Position numbers and translations under genes: made by a program. From Chelatococcus sp. HY11 (lineage in GTDB: Bacteria; Pseudomonadota; Alphaproteobacteria; Rhizobiales; Beijerinckiaceae): a stretch of DNA of 64,000 nt. The notes under the pieces were generated by a model. The model worked only from the letters and a program-made list of their open reading frames with translations. It searched no databases and had not been told where the DNA came from. How positions within the stretch are numbered: the first letter of the stretch is position 1; the number at the start of each line of letters is the position of its first letter. The stretch is taken from the NCBI RefSeq assembly GCF_018398335.1, contig NZ_JAHBRX010000001.1, forward strand, positions 3,030,001 through 3,094,000. The letters are read 5' to 3'. Shown in pieces: positions 25,856 through 33,656 of this stretch.

Positions 25856-27554
25856 CTTGGGCCTGTTCGGGGAAGAGGAGGGTCACGAGCTCTTTCAGTT
25901 TCACTTCGTCGGGCGACGATCCCGCGTCCCAGCCTTCCGTGCCGGTATAGGTGATGGGGTGCGTATCGAATGGGGCAGTGAATATCCAACCTTCCCCGAG
26001 GCCGACTGCATACGCCGGTGCGGGGAACTGGCTCCCCCCGCCGCGAAGCGTGTCGATCGCGAGCCGCGCTAAGTGACTGGCAATTACGGAAACGTCGGCA
26101 TCGTCTGCGATCAACGGGGCCTGATCTGCCCGCAGGATGCCGTACTCCATCTGTCGAGAGGGCATCTCCCACTCGACGCCCTTGCCGTCACACCACGTCA
26201 AGATTTGGCGGCGCGCCACGTCGGGAGCCGGATCGTGACCGGGTCGGGACCGCGCAACGATTCCGCCGATCCCTCCCCCGAACACCTCGCCCCATACCAT
26301 TGGACGGCCCTTGAATCTCGCGGCAGCAGCAGCGAGGCCGAAAACAGTCGCGTCCGCCGTAGCGTCGATGATCAGGTCACAGTTGGAAAGCGTCTCCAGC
26401 GCGGTGGCGGTCCACTCGGAACTCTCCTGGCCACCAAGGTTCACTATCTGCACCGTGATCTTCGCCTCGGGGGCAATCTCGAGCAGCCGTGCCCGCAGTG
26501 CCTTGGCCTTGTGCGCCCCGACACCACGCCAATCCAACTCGTTCCTCACCAGGTTGCCGGGAGAGAGAATGTCGTCGTCGAACAGTTCGAGCTTCCGGGC
26601 ACCCGATCGCACAAGCATTGCTGCTGTTCTCGATCCGAGTGACCCGCATCCGATCAGCGCGATCCGTTTGTCGGCCAGCGCCGCGTTCATGGTGGGCAGT
26701 CGCTGTTGGTCGGCATCGATAACAAACGTGGCGTAGCCGTAATCCTGAACGACACCATCGGCCTTGCGGTAGACCATCGCCAACCACGCGGTTGTGTCAT
26801 CTACCAGCAGGTAGGTTCCAGGCGGCCACGCCGGATATTCAGTGGTGATGCCCGCAGACTTGAGGGCAACCTCCAGGGTCTTTTCGGTGGCCGGTCCCGG
26901 AAATTTTAGACCCCGTGGAATACGAACTGCGGTGCCTTTGTAGTTGGATGCAGTCGAGACCGGCTTGCTCCGATGCCATATCCGATCACCGTCTCCACCC
27001 AGGGCGGTCAGATGGGCAACCGCGGCTTCGCCATAATAGTGTTCTTCGACCTCGATCGGCTCCGTGTGGCCATCAGCCATCGCCTGGATTAGTCGCAATG
27101 GTTCATCGGGTATGACCAGCCTGAGATAGCTCCCGCGAAGACGCTGGCCTTCGGATACGGCATGAGCTGACGGAACCCCGTGACCCGCCAGCTCCGCGCT
27201 CTCCCCAACGAGTAGTCGATGGGCGCTTTCGATCATCATCGCGCCAGTCCAACTAAGCTCCCAGTTGTCGGGTCGATACTCCAGGCAAAGTTCGCCTGAC
27301 AGACCATATTGATGCCCGGATAGGCGCTCGCCGTCCGCGTTGAATACCAACGGCGGGATAGAAGGGAAGAAGTCTGGGTAGTGCATCACGAGACGCCACC
27401 TGGATTCGGCTTCGACAATCTCAAAATCCAGGAGCAACTTCAGGCCGTCGAGGCGCCACCGTGCGTTCTGAAGCCAGTCGGCAGACTGCTCGAGCCGAGC
27501 GATCGCAAGCCGCTCCGACAGGCCCCGGTCCGGATCCGAAACCCACCAGATCAT
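25836..27554 (-). CDS. cap2: CBASS E1/E2 ubiquitin-like conjugation enzyme (Cap2)
   Basis: Fusion of an E2-like and an E1-like (ThiF) domain, 572 residues. I chose the Met at 27554 (MIWWVSDPDRGLSERLA): its ATGA overlaps the CD-NTase stop, while upstream Mets lie inside the CD-NTase gene. The E2-like part has YPDFFPSIPPLVF and the probable catalytic Cys90 in SGELCLEYRPDNWELSW. The E1 part has the nucleotide loop KRIALIGCGSLGSRTAAMLVRSGARKLELFDDDILSPGNLVRNEL and CDLIIDATADATVFGLAA. In CBASS it attaches the CD-NTase C-terminus to target proteins, which primes cyclic-nucleotide synthesis. All motifs look intact. Confidence 0.93.
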   Translation of the reverse strand: MIWWVSDPDRGLSERLAIARLEQSADWLQNARWRLDGLKLLLDFEIVEAESRWRLVMHYPDFFPSIPPLVFNADGERLSGHQYGLSGELCLEYRPDNWELSWTGAMMIESAHRLLVGESAELAGHGVPSAHAVSEGQRLRGSYLRLVIPDEPLRLIQAMADGHTEPIEVEEHYYGEAAVAHLTALGGDGDRIWHRSKPVSTASNYKGTAVRIPRGLKFPGPATEKTLEVALKSAGITTEYPAWPPGTYLLVDDTTAWLAMVYRKADGVVQDYGYATFVIDADQQRLPTMNAALADKRIALIGCGSLGSRTAAMLVRSGARKLELFDDDILSPGNLVRNELDWRGVGAHKAKALRARLLEIAPEAKITVQIVNLGGQESSEWTATALETLSNCDLIIDATADATVFGLAAAAARFKGRPMVWGEVFGGGIGGIVARSRPGHDPAPDVARRQILTWCDGKGVEWEMPSRQMEYGILRADQAPLIADDADVSVIASHLARLAIDTLRGGGSQFPAPAYAVGLGEGWIFTAPFDTHPITYTGTEGWDAGSSPDEVKLKELVTLLFPEQAQDADRPA

Positions 27555-28762
27555 CTGCCGCCGAACCCTGCCGGTTTGCCCGGAACGCGCGCCGCCGCAG
27601 GGAAGGTTGGTGCAGCCGCGGCGGCGGATGCTGCCGTAGCGGGACGCAGGAGCGATGAAGCCGGCTTTGGTGCCGCACGATCCCTGGCCCTCTCGGCAAG
27701 GCCACGGCCGATGCGGGGAGCAACGGAGTCGGTGATCATCTGACGACTGGTCACCTGCGCTGCATAGAAGAAGTCTCGCCGGGCTGCTTCCAGCCATTCG
27801 AAGAACGCCGCCCGGCGTTCCGGATGATCGGCCCATTTGTCGGCGAAGTTCTCGAGTGGATCAGACGGGTTAGGTATGTAGGACCGGACGCCATCGAAGT
27901 CGATGAAGCGGTGCATGTTGGCCAGGATCGAAACGAGGGCTTGGCCGATTGTTTCCTCGCCTTCGTATGCGTGGGCGGACAGGGTCGTGAGGATGACAGA
28001 GATCGGTTTGACATCCTTGCGTTCCGCGAACATCTGATCGCGATGCCGTTTCAGGATCATGATCGCCTGTTGCAACGGGGTGACTACCCGGTATTCGGGA
28101 ATGCTCTCAACGCTGGCTTGGGCCGCTTCGGCAAGCTTGCGGCGCTTGCGCGCGAAAGCCACAGCCATCCGCGAACGGAACCAGTTGGCATAGCCCTTCG
28201 GGTTGGAGCGGGGCCATTCGGTGGTAGGCTGATAAAACAGTGGGTGCTTGTTGTCCGTGATGGCGATCGCCGTGCCGGCCCACTGCGCGTCTAGGCCGCG
28301 AGACTCCAGCAACAACCTTGTGGACGCGCCATTTGGCAGCGCCGGCACGATATCCATGTGGAATTGGGCACCGTCGGCATATTCGAGCGTCCAGCAACGA
28401 CGGCCTTCGCCGAGCGGCTTCACCATCGCCTGTGCCGTGCGATACGCCTCGATCTCGACCCGAAGCAGTTCCTTAAGCGCATACTGGGTCAACTGTTCCT
28501 TCTTCAGGGCGGTCAACTCGCAAACCGAGTCGATGTCATACTGGCCGTTTTCGTCCTCGGGCTTGATGACTGTGCCCAGCCGGAACGAACCCTGCGAGTA
28601 GACCTGCGGGTCGTACTGTTTCACCTTCGAAGCGTCACGATGCAGCCACTTGCCTAAAGACTCGTACCGAGCGACCGCCTGCTCGTATCTGGCGGGTGAG
28701 ATCGTGAGCTCGTCTGCCAGCGCCTCGAGGTAGCCCTCGGCTTCCTTAGTAATCGTAACCAT
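27551..28762 (-). CDS. CBASS CD-NTase (cGAS/DncV-like nucleotidyltransferase)
   Basis: Makes the cyclic oligonucleotide that activates the effector. The start MVTITKEAEGYLEALADEL (28762) follows a GAGG site; the frame upstream to 28915 is not conserved-looking. It has 403 residues. The polymerase-beta active site is GSFRLGT (58-64) with D76-x-D78 in YDIDSVCEL and a third Asp in QFHMDIVPAL. The C-terminal helical region contains VTPLQQAIMILKRHRDQMFAERKDVKPISVILTTLSAHAY. It ends in an Ala/Pro-rich linker and GFGGR, the tail that Cap2 would use. Clade and product cannot be assigned by eye. It is first gene of the operon. Confidence 0.93.
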   Translation of the reverse strand: MVTITKEAEGYLEALADELTISPARYEQAVARYESLGKWLHRDASKVKQYDPQVYSQGSFRLGTVIKPEDENGQYDIDSVCELTALKKEQLTQYALKELLRVEIEAYRTAQAMVKPLGEGRRCWTLEYADGAQFHMDIVPALPNGASTRLLLESRGLDAQWAGTAIAITDNKHPLFYQPTTEWPRSNPKGYANWFRSRMAVAFARKRRKLAEAAQASVESIPEYRVVTPLQQAIMILKRHRDQMFAERKDVKPISVILTTLSAHAYEGEETIGQALVSILANMHRFIDFDGVRSYIPNPSDPLENFADKWADHPERRAAFFEWLEAARRDFFYAAQVTSRQMITDSVAPRIGRGLAERARDRAAPKPASSLLRPATAASAAAAAPTFPAAARVPGKPAGFGGR

Positions 28763-29183
28763 CGTGTCCTCATCCTGCAGACCCAGTGATGAGCACGACC
28801 ACCGGTGCCCGCGCCAGATGACGCATGTCGTTCGACAACTCGGATCGGCTATGCCTAAAGCCGGACCGGGTGCGTCGCGACAAACGAAGCAGAATGGATA
28901 GTGCCCCCACGGCAATTACCGCCTACCAATAACATGTAGGCTGGCGCCAAAGGCCGATCAAGGGGGGCGCTGCTATATGTCTTGCCATTAGCGGCTTTGG
29001 AGTTGCTCGCTTCTTAAGGAATGGCGAATATCGATCACATCGTCGAGAGAAAAATGGAAGAACTAGACCGCGTCACTCGGGAAGCCACGGCAGTTATTGA
29101 TGTTATCTATTTTCATTTGCCTGTGGATGGAGGTGACCCTGTCTATAGAGAGCGCGTCTACTGTTACGAACTGATATCATCAG
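28763..29183. other. Gap upstream of the CBASS operon with a truncated reading frame
   Basis: Holds the CBASS promoter. A 6-bp inverted repeat GCCTAC-N9-GTAGGC lies at 28921-28941. From 29021 a plus-strand frame opens (MANIDHIVERKMEELDRVTREATAVIDVIYF) but runs out of frame into the higB remnant at about 29190, so it looks like the start of a gene cut by the junction. I do not recognise it. Confidence 0.5.
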
Positions 29184-29288
29184 ATGAGGTCGATCTGCGC
29201 TCGGTTCTACCGGCAGCTCATCGCAAAAGCGGATCTCCGGTTTTCCGAGCATGTGGAAAGCCTGAAATCCGCAAAGAAGGGACGTTGA
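29184..29288 (+). pseudogene. 3' remnant of a second higB toxin gene
   Basis: Reads RFYRQLIAKADLRFSEHVESLKSAKKGR and then stops, matching the last 28 residues of the toxin at 22162-22527 (FFYRRMVAKADFRFSEHLEKLKPGKKGK). The first three quarters of the gene are absent; upstream sequence is unrelated. The spacing to the antitoxin gene (1 bp) is as in the intact pair. Confidence 0.85.
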
Positions 29289-29289
29289 G

Positions 29290-29667
29290 ATGGCACGGAG
29301 CCTGAATGAAATCATCGCCGGGCTTCCTGCTGACGAACAGGCAGCTATCGAGGCGCGCTATCAGGAATTGCGGCAGGAGGTAGAGAGTCTGCGCGAGCTT
29401 CGCCAGATCGCCGGCAAGGCGCAGGAAGACATCGCCTCGGCCCTCAACATCAAGCAGCCGTCGGTGTCCAAGATCGAGAAGCAGGCGGATATGTATCTCT
29501 CGACGCTACGCAGCTATGTCGAAGCCATCGGCGGCAAGCTCGAACTCACGGTGAAGCTGCCATCGCATCCGGCGTTTCATCTCCATAGCCTGGGTGACAT
29601 GACCATGGGCGAAAGCGCTGGCGTTCGCACTGTGGCCCGCCGTCGAAAGCAGGCCGGAACAAGGTGA
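29290..29667 (+). CDS. XRE-family antitoxin, orphaned HigA paralogue
   Basis: Antitoxin of 125 residues, intact: MARSLNEIIAGLPADEQ, then LRQIAGKAQEDIASALNIKQPSVSKIEKQADMYLSTLRSYVEAIGGKLELTVKLP. It closely resembles the antitoxin at 22529, but many silent differences show that this is not a recent duplication. Its own toxin is broken. It may survive as an antidote against a related toxin, including the one 7 kb away, or merely as a remnant. Confidence 0.9.
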   Translation: MARSLNEIIAGLPADEQAAIEARYQELRQEVESLRELRQIAGKAQEDIASALNIKQPSVSKIEKQADMYLSTLRSYVEAIGGKLELTVKLPSHPAFHLHSLGDMTMGESAGVRTVARRRKQAGTR

Positions 29668-29680
29668 GCAGTTGAGGTGA

Positions 29681-29700
29681 AGGGGGAAAGCCTTCCCCCT
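29681..29700 (+). terminator. Hairpin after the orphan antitoxin
   Basis: AGGGGGAA-AGCC-TTCCCCCT, a perfect 8-bp stem with a tetraloop, followed at 29702-29722 by a second hairpin GCCGGCG-N7-CGCCGGC. There is no U tract, so termination efficiency is uncertain. Confidence 0.55.
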
Positions 29701-29747
29701 GGCCGGCGCCGAGGTCGCCGGCACACCCCCTTCTGCGGGGAGACCCC

Positions 29748-29765
29748 CAGGCTGTGCAGAAACTC
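29748..29765. repeat. Left 18-bp inverted repeat of the arsenic/chromate unit
   Basis: CAGGCTGTGCAGAAACTC is repeated exactly in inverted orientation at 36811-36828. It lies 51 bp outside the 3' end of the IS1182-type transposase. An exact 18-bp inverted match is far beyond chance in a sequence of this length, so the two are probably transposon ends. Confidence 0.85.
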
Positions 29766-29816
29766 AGCGAGGACGCAACGCGGCGGCGATGACGCGAACC
29801 GAATAGAGCGGGGTTC

Positions 29817-31238
29817 TCAGCCCCGCGACATCAGCGCTCCGGTTCCGAACGCGTTCGAAGCGCGGATAATGTTGAATGCCAGGACCGACAGGGCCGCTTC
29901 GGCTTTCACCCGCCGCAAACCGCGGGTCAGGAAGCGACCTCCGCCAGACATTCGCTTGATGGTGCCGAAGGGGTGCTCGACCGTGCAGCGCCGGATCGTC
30001 ATAAGATCAGGGTTCTCGTGAACTCGACGTTCCATCCGATCGAGCGCGCCCTGATCCACGAGCCTGTGAATGGTGCGCTGATATCCCGGCGTGCACTGCT
30101 GTTTGATCTGGCAAGTATGGCAGGCGGGCGTTCTGTAACGGATCGCCCGATTTCGGGTATGCTTGCCCTTGGGATACATGGTTTCACCAGCAGGGCAGCG
30201 GATGGTGTCGGTCTGCTCGTCATGGACGAATTGCACGGGGCGGAAGTATTGCGCGCTCATGGCCCCGCGCTTGATCGGCGCTGCCACGCGGACACCGTCC
30301 TGTTCGCAACGCGCGACTTCCTGCGCGTTCGAGTAGCCCCCGTCCGCCAGCACTTCTAGCTGGTCGACGTCGAGCACTTCTTTTGCCGCTATCGCCATTG
30401 GATGCAGCAGCTGGCTGTCGTTGGCTTCGTTGGCGACATCGTTGTGAATGATCAGGCCGCTTTCGATATCGACGACACTCTGGAGATTATAGGCTGGGAA
30501 CTTCGGAGCCCGGCCATATCCCATTGGTCGTGCATCCGGTTCTCCGAAGACCACGACGTTGGTATCATGCTCAGCAAGTTCGGCCTGCCGCTTTTCCAAG
30601 CGCTGCTTACGGCGTTCGAGTGACGTGATCGCGCTGGCAAACGCCGCGCGATTGACCGTCTGATCGCGCGCGCCCGCCGAGTGTTGATCTGCTATGTTGA
30701 GGCGGTCGAGATAGTAGGCGATTTCTGTTTCGGTATGAGCGATGTCGCGTGCCAGACGATCCGCTCCTGCAATATTCTTCGCGCTGGCAACCGCCCGCAT
30801 CTTTGTTCCGTCCAGCGCCACCTTGCCAGGAGTGACCAAGCCGTTCTCGCGACAGAAGCTGATGAATGCGGCCCCCGTGCGGATGATCGCTTCGGGGTTG
30901 TCGTGCCGGAACGCCGCAATGGTCCGATAGTCCGGGGTCATGCGCCGCATCAGCCAGATGGCCTCCAGATCGCGCTGGCAGGCGCGCTCCAATTGTCGCG
31001 ATGAACGCAACTGGTTCAGGTAGCCCCAGATGTAGAGCCGCAGCATGTCGCCGGGGTGATAGCCAGGGCGTCCTGTCGGGGCAGAGACGGTGCGCTCGAA
31101 GCCGAGCGCCGTGAGATCGAGGGTTTCGACGAAGGCATCAATGACGCGGACGAGAGAGTCCTGCGACACATAATCTTCAACATAGGCGGGCAGCAGTAAC
31201 GGCTGGCTGCGATCATATCCCTCAATAAAACGTCCCAT
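29817..31238 (-). CDS. IS1182-family transposase
   Basis: DDE transposase of 473 residues from the Met at 31238 (MGRFIEGYDRSQPLLLPAYVEDYV); a Met at 31316 is possible but adds atypical sequence. Seen: an N-terminal domain with PTGRPGYHPGDMLRLYIWGYLNQLRSSRQLERACQRDLEAIWL, the Asp of VALDGTKMRAVAS, DVDQLEVLADGGYSNAQEV, and a C-terminal zinc-like HTCQIKQQCTPG before HRLVDQGALDRMERRVHENPDLMTIRRCTVEHPFGTIKR with the Glu. It appears intact. Its 3' side meets the 18-bp repeat at 29748; I found no matching end on its 5' side before the arsenic genes. Confidence 0.92.
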   Translation of the reverse strand: MGRFIEGYDRSQPLLLPAYVEDYVSQDSLVRVIDAFVETLDLTALGFERTVSAPTGRPGYHPGDMLRLYIWGYLNQLRSSRQLERACQRDLEAIWLMRRMTPDYRTIAAFRHDNPEAIIRTGAAFISFCRENGLVTPGKVALDGTKMRAVASAKNIAGADRLARDIAHTETEIAYYLDRLNIADQHSAGARDQTVNRAAFASAITSLERRKQRLEKRQAELAEHDTNVVVFGEPDARPMGYGRAPKFPAYNLQSVVDIESGLIIHNDVANEANDSQLLHPMAIAAKEVLDVDQLEVLADGGYSNAQEVARCEQDGVRVAAPIKRGAMSAQYFRPVQFVHDEQTDTIRCPAGETMYPKGKHTRNRAIRYRTPACHTCQIKQQCTPGYQRTIHRLVDQGALDRMERRVHENPDLMTIRRCTVEHPFGTIKRMSGGGRFLTRGLRRVKAEAALSVLAFNIIRASNAFGTGALMSRG

Positions 31239-31439
31239 TTTGCCCCCGTCCAGCAAGTAATGGAATATAGCATCCGCGGGCGAATAACCCCAGTAAATGC
31301 TTGGCAATACATGCAATTTCTACTGTGGCAAGCTTCAGAACATATTGCTCGCACCAGTCTGGTGATAGACAAGGAGGCTTCGGGGAACGCGCACGCTGTC
31401 GCACGCTCGGGGTGCGGACTATGATGAGGTTCAGGCAAG

Positions 31440-32186
31440 GTGGAATTGGATGCGCTCTGGCTCGCGGTAGCCTTCTTCCTCATCGCGCTGATCTATGCAT
31501 CGGTCGGTCAGGCCGAGGCATCCGGCTACATCGCGATCATGGCACTGCTCGGCTTTGCGCCGCTGGCCATGAAGACGACCGCGCTCGCTCTCAATCTTTT
31601 GGTTGCGGCAATCGGGACAGCCATGTTCCTGAAGTCTGGAAGGCTGTCATGGCGAAGCGTATGGCCTTTTGCGATCCTTGGCTTCCCATTCTCTCTGCTC
31701 GGCGGCGCTGTCCAGCTACCGGCGGATATCTATTACCCGGTCGTCGGGGTGGTTCTCGTCCTTTCGGCCGCTCAGATGGCGAGGACGGCCCTTCGTAGAT
31801 CTGGAGTATCTGCGGACCTGCCAACCGATCCGCCGTTCATACCGGCGCTGGCCACGGGTGCGATCATCGGCTTCATATCCGGCACGACAGGGACCGGAGG
31901 GGGTGTATTTCTTGCGCCGGTGATCCTCGCGATGAACTGGGGAACAGCGCGCCAGACTGCCGCGACAACCGCCGTCTATAACCTGATGAACTCGGCGGCC
32001 GCACTGCTCGGAGCCTATGCCTGGTGGGATCAGATTCCGAGTGCGCTACCCGGCTGGCTGATCGCCGTCGCTGTTGGCGGCTCGCTCGGGGCCTTCATCG
32101 GCAGCCGTTACCTGCCCGAACTATGGCTGCGCATTATTCTGGCTGTAATCCTTTTTGCCTCAGGGGTAAGCCTGCTGTTCGGGTGA
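31440..32186 (+). CDS. TauE/SafE-family membrane transporter
   Basis: Inner-membrane protein of 248 residues of the sulfite-exporter TauE/SafE (DUF81) family, with about eight hydrophobic spans. The start is GTG at 31440. The two-fold repeat is seen in IYASVGQAEASGYIAIMALLGFAPLAMKTTALALNLLVAAIGT and GFISGTTGTGGGVFLAPVILAMNWGTARQTAATTAVYNLMNSAAAL. The family moves small anions such as sulfite or organosulfonates. Its place just upstream of an arsenic operon hints at an oxyanion but proves nothing. Confidence 0.88.
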   Translation: MELDALWLAVAFFLIALIYASVGQAEASGYIAIMALLGFAPLAMKTTALALNLLVAAIGTAMFLKSGRLSWRSVWPFAILGFPFSLLGGAVQLPADIYYPVVGVVLVLSAAQMARTALRRSGVSADLPTDPPFIPALATGAIIGFISGTTGTGGGVFLAPVILAMNWGTARQTAATTAVYNLMNSAAALLGAYAWWDQIPSALPGWLIAVAVGGSLGAFIGSRYLPELWLRIILAVILFASGVSLLFG

Positions 32187-32298
32187 CAGCCAGTTTGCCT
32201 GTCGCGACCGAGTTTCAGTGATGTCCCCGCCGTCGCGCAATTATCGCGGTTACCCGACGAGGCGGAAACTACGGACCATTGCCACCTAGACTTAAACC

Positions 32299-32324
32299 CA
32301 TATGTCGATTAGTCTCGACATATG
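32299..32324. promoter_or_regulatory. ArsR operator overlapping its own start codon
   Basis: Perfect inverted repeat CATATGTCGA-TTAGTC-TCGACATATG. The last three bases are the ATG of arsR. A repressor bound here would block transcription or initiation of the arsenic operon, released when arsenite binds ArsR. Confidence 0.8.
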
Positions 32325-32693
32325 GAATCAGATAACGCCATCCTCGCTTTCGCCGCGCTCGCGCAGCCGACCCGCCTCGACGTGTTCCGTCTGCTGATGG
32401 AGCATGAGCCGGATGGGTTGCCCGCAGGTGAGATCGCCCGCAGGTCGGATGTCCCCCACAATACCATGTCCACACATCTGGCGACGCTGGCGCGCGCCGG
32501 CCTGATCGAGGCCGAGCGGCACAGCCGGTCGATCATCTATCGGGCAAGGCTTGATGCCGTGCGCGCGCTCGCCAGCTTTCTCGTCAAGGATTGCTGCGGC
32601 GGCCGCCCCGAGATCTGCGCGCCGCTGATCGCCGATTTTTCCCCTTGCTGCCCACCGCAAACCCTCGCCGCTAAGGAGGCCACCCATGACTGA
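32322..32693 (+). CDS. arsR: ArsR-family arsenite-responsive repressor
   Basis: Winged-helix repressor of 123 residues. The HTH is ALAQPTRLDVFRLLMEHEPDGLPAGEIARRSDVPHNTMSTHLATLARAGLIEAERHSRSIIYRARLD. There is no ELCVCDL motif in the recognition helix, but the C-terminal part has DCCGGRPEIC and SPCCPP, a cysteine cluster like that of the C-terminal-site ArsR proteins that bind arsenite. It overlaps the next gene by 8 bp and heads arsR-arsC-arsC-acr3-arsH. The perfect palindrome at 32299-32324 is its probable operator. Confidence 0.93.
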   Translation: MESDNAILAFAALAQPTRLDVFRLLMEHEPDGLPAGEIARRSDVPHNTMSTHLATLARAGLIEAERHSRSIIYRARLDAVRALASFLVKDCCGGRPEICAPLIADFSPCCPPQTLAAKEATHD

Positions 32694-33213
32694 CCGTATC
32701 TACAATGTCCTGTTCCTCTGCACCGGCAATTCGGCGCGTTCGATCCTCGCGGAAAGCATCCTGAACAAGGATGGCGAGGGTCGCTTTCGTGCCTTCTCCG
32801 CCGGGTCGCAACCGAAGGGGACGATCAATCCCTTCGCGCTGAAGGTATTGAAGAGTTTCGACTACCCCTCTGAAGGCTTCCGCTCGAAGGGTTGGGAGGA
32901 GTTTGCGGGGCCTGACGCGCCTGTCATGGATTTCGTGTTCACCGTCTGCGACAACGCTGCCGGCGAAGCATGCCCGGTCTGGCCCGGCCAGCCGATGACC
33001 GCCCATTGGGGCATTGAAGACCCTGCCGCCGTCGATGGGCCGGATATCCAGAAGGAAGCCGCCTTCGTTGCGGCCTTCCGCTACATGAAGAACCGCATCT
33101 CGGCGTTCACGTCCCTGCCGGTCGCCAGTCTCGACAAGGCGTCGCTGCGCACGAAGCTGACCGAGATCGGCCAATCAGATGGCGCGTCGTCTCCACGCAA
33201 CAGCGCAGCGTGA
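32686..33213 (+). CDS. arsC: Arsenate reductase, low-molecular-weight phosphatase type
   Basis: Reduces arsenate to arsenite using thioredoxin. The phosphatase loop is LFLCTGNSARSILAE, and the further cysteines of the relay are in TVCDNAAGEACPVWPG. It is followed by the HWGIEDPAAVDG block. The 175 residues include a C-terminal extension (SLRTKLTEIGQSDGASSPRNSAA). It overlaps arsR by 8 bp and the next arsC by 4 bp. Confidence 0.93.
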   Translation: MTDRIYNVLFLCTGNSARSILAESILNKDGEGRFRAFSAGSQPKGTINPFALKVLKSFDYPSEGFRSKGWEEFAGPDAPVMDFVFTVCDNAAGEACPVWPGQPMTAHWGIEDPAAVDGPDIQKEAAFVAAFRYMKNRISAFTSLPVASLDKASLRTKLTEIGQSDGASSPRNSAA

Positions 33214-33647
33214 AGCCGGCCATGGACGCCATCATCTATCACAACCCGGATTGTGGCACCTCGCGCAACACGCTGGCGATGATCCGCAATGCGGGCGTCG
33301 AGCCGCATGTCATCGAATATCTGAAGACACCGCCGTCGCGCGAGATGCTGACCCGACTTATTGCGCGCATGGGCATATCGGTGCGGGAACTGCTGCGCGA
33401 GAAGGGCACTCCATATGCGGAACTGGGCCTTGGCGACCCGGCTTTGAGTGACGCGCAATTGCTCGACGCGATGATGGCGCATCCCATCCTGATCAACCGG
33501 CCCATCGTCGTTAGCCCGAAGGGCGTGAGGCTCTGCCGGCCGTCCGAGGAAGTGCTCGACCTGTTGCCCCCGCAGCGCGGCGAGTTCGTCAAGGAAGACG
33601 GCGAGTGCGTGATCGACGAACACGGCCAGCGTGTCGCAACGGCCTGA
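33210..33647 (+). CDS. arsC: Arsenate reductase, glutaredoxin-linked type
   Basis: Second arsenate reductase, unrelated in fold to the gene before it. The catalytic motif is IYHNPDCGTSRNTLAMI (Cys followed by Gly-Thr-Ser-Arg), with further family blocks YLKTPPSREMLTRLI, HPILINRPIVVSPKGVRLCRPSEEVLDLL. The GTG start at 33210 overlaps the upstream stop; an ATG at 33222 is an alternative. Length 145 residues fits the E. coli-plasmid ArsC family. Confidence 0.93.
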   Translation: MKPAMDAIIYHNPDCGTSRNTLAMIRNAGVEPHVIEYLKTPPSREMLTRLIARMGISVRELLREKGTPYAELGLGDPALSDAQLLDAMMAHPILINRPIVVSPKGVRLCRPSEEVLDLLPPQRGEFVKEDGECVIDEHGQRVATA

Positions 33648-33656
33648 GGGAATTGC

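Noticed and set aside
27555-27836. N-terminal extension of Cap2
   Set aside because: The frame is open but lies inside the CD-NTase gene and encodes no conserved sequence; the ATGA overlap at 27554 is the better start.
29021-29305. 94-codon gene on the plus strand
   Set aside because: Its second half reads the higB remnant and higA start out of frame. At most the first 55 codons belong to a truncated unknown gene.
31239-31439. Right inverted repeat of the IS1182 element directly upstream of its transposase
   Set aside because: No sequence here matches the 18-bp end at 29748. The only exact match is at 36811, beyond the arsenic genes.
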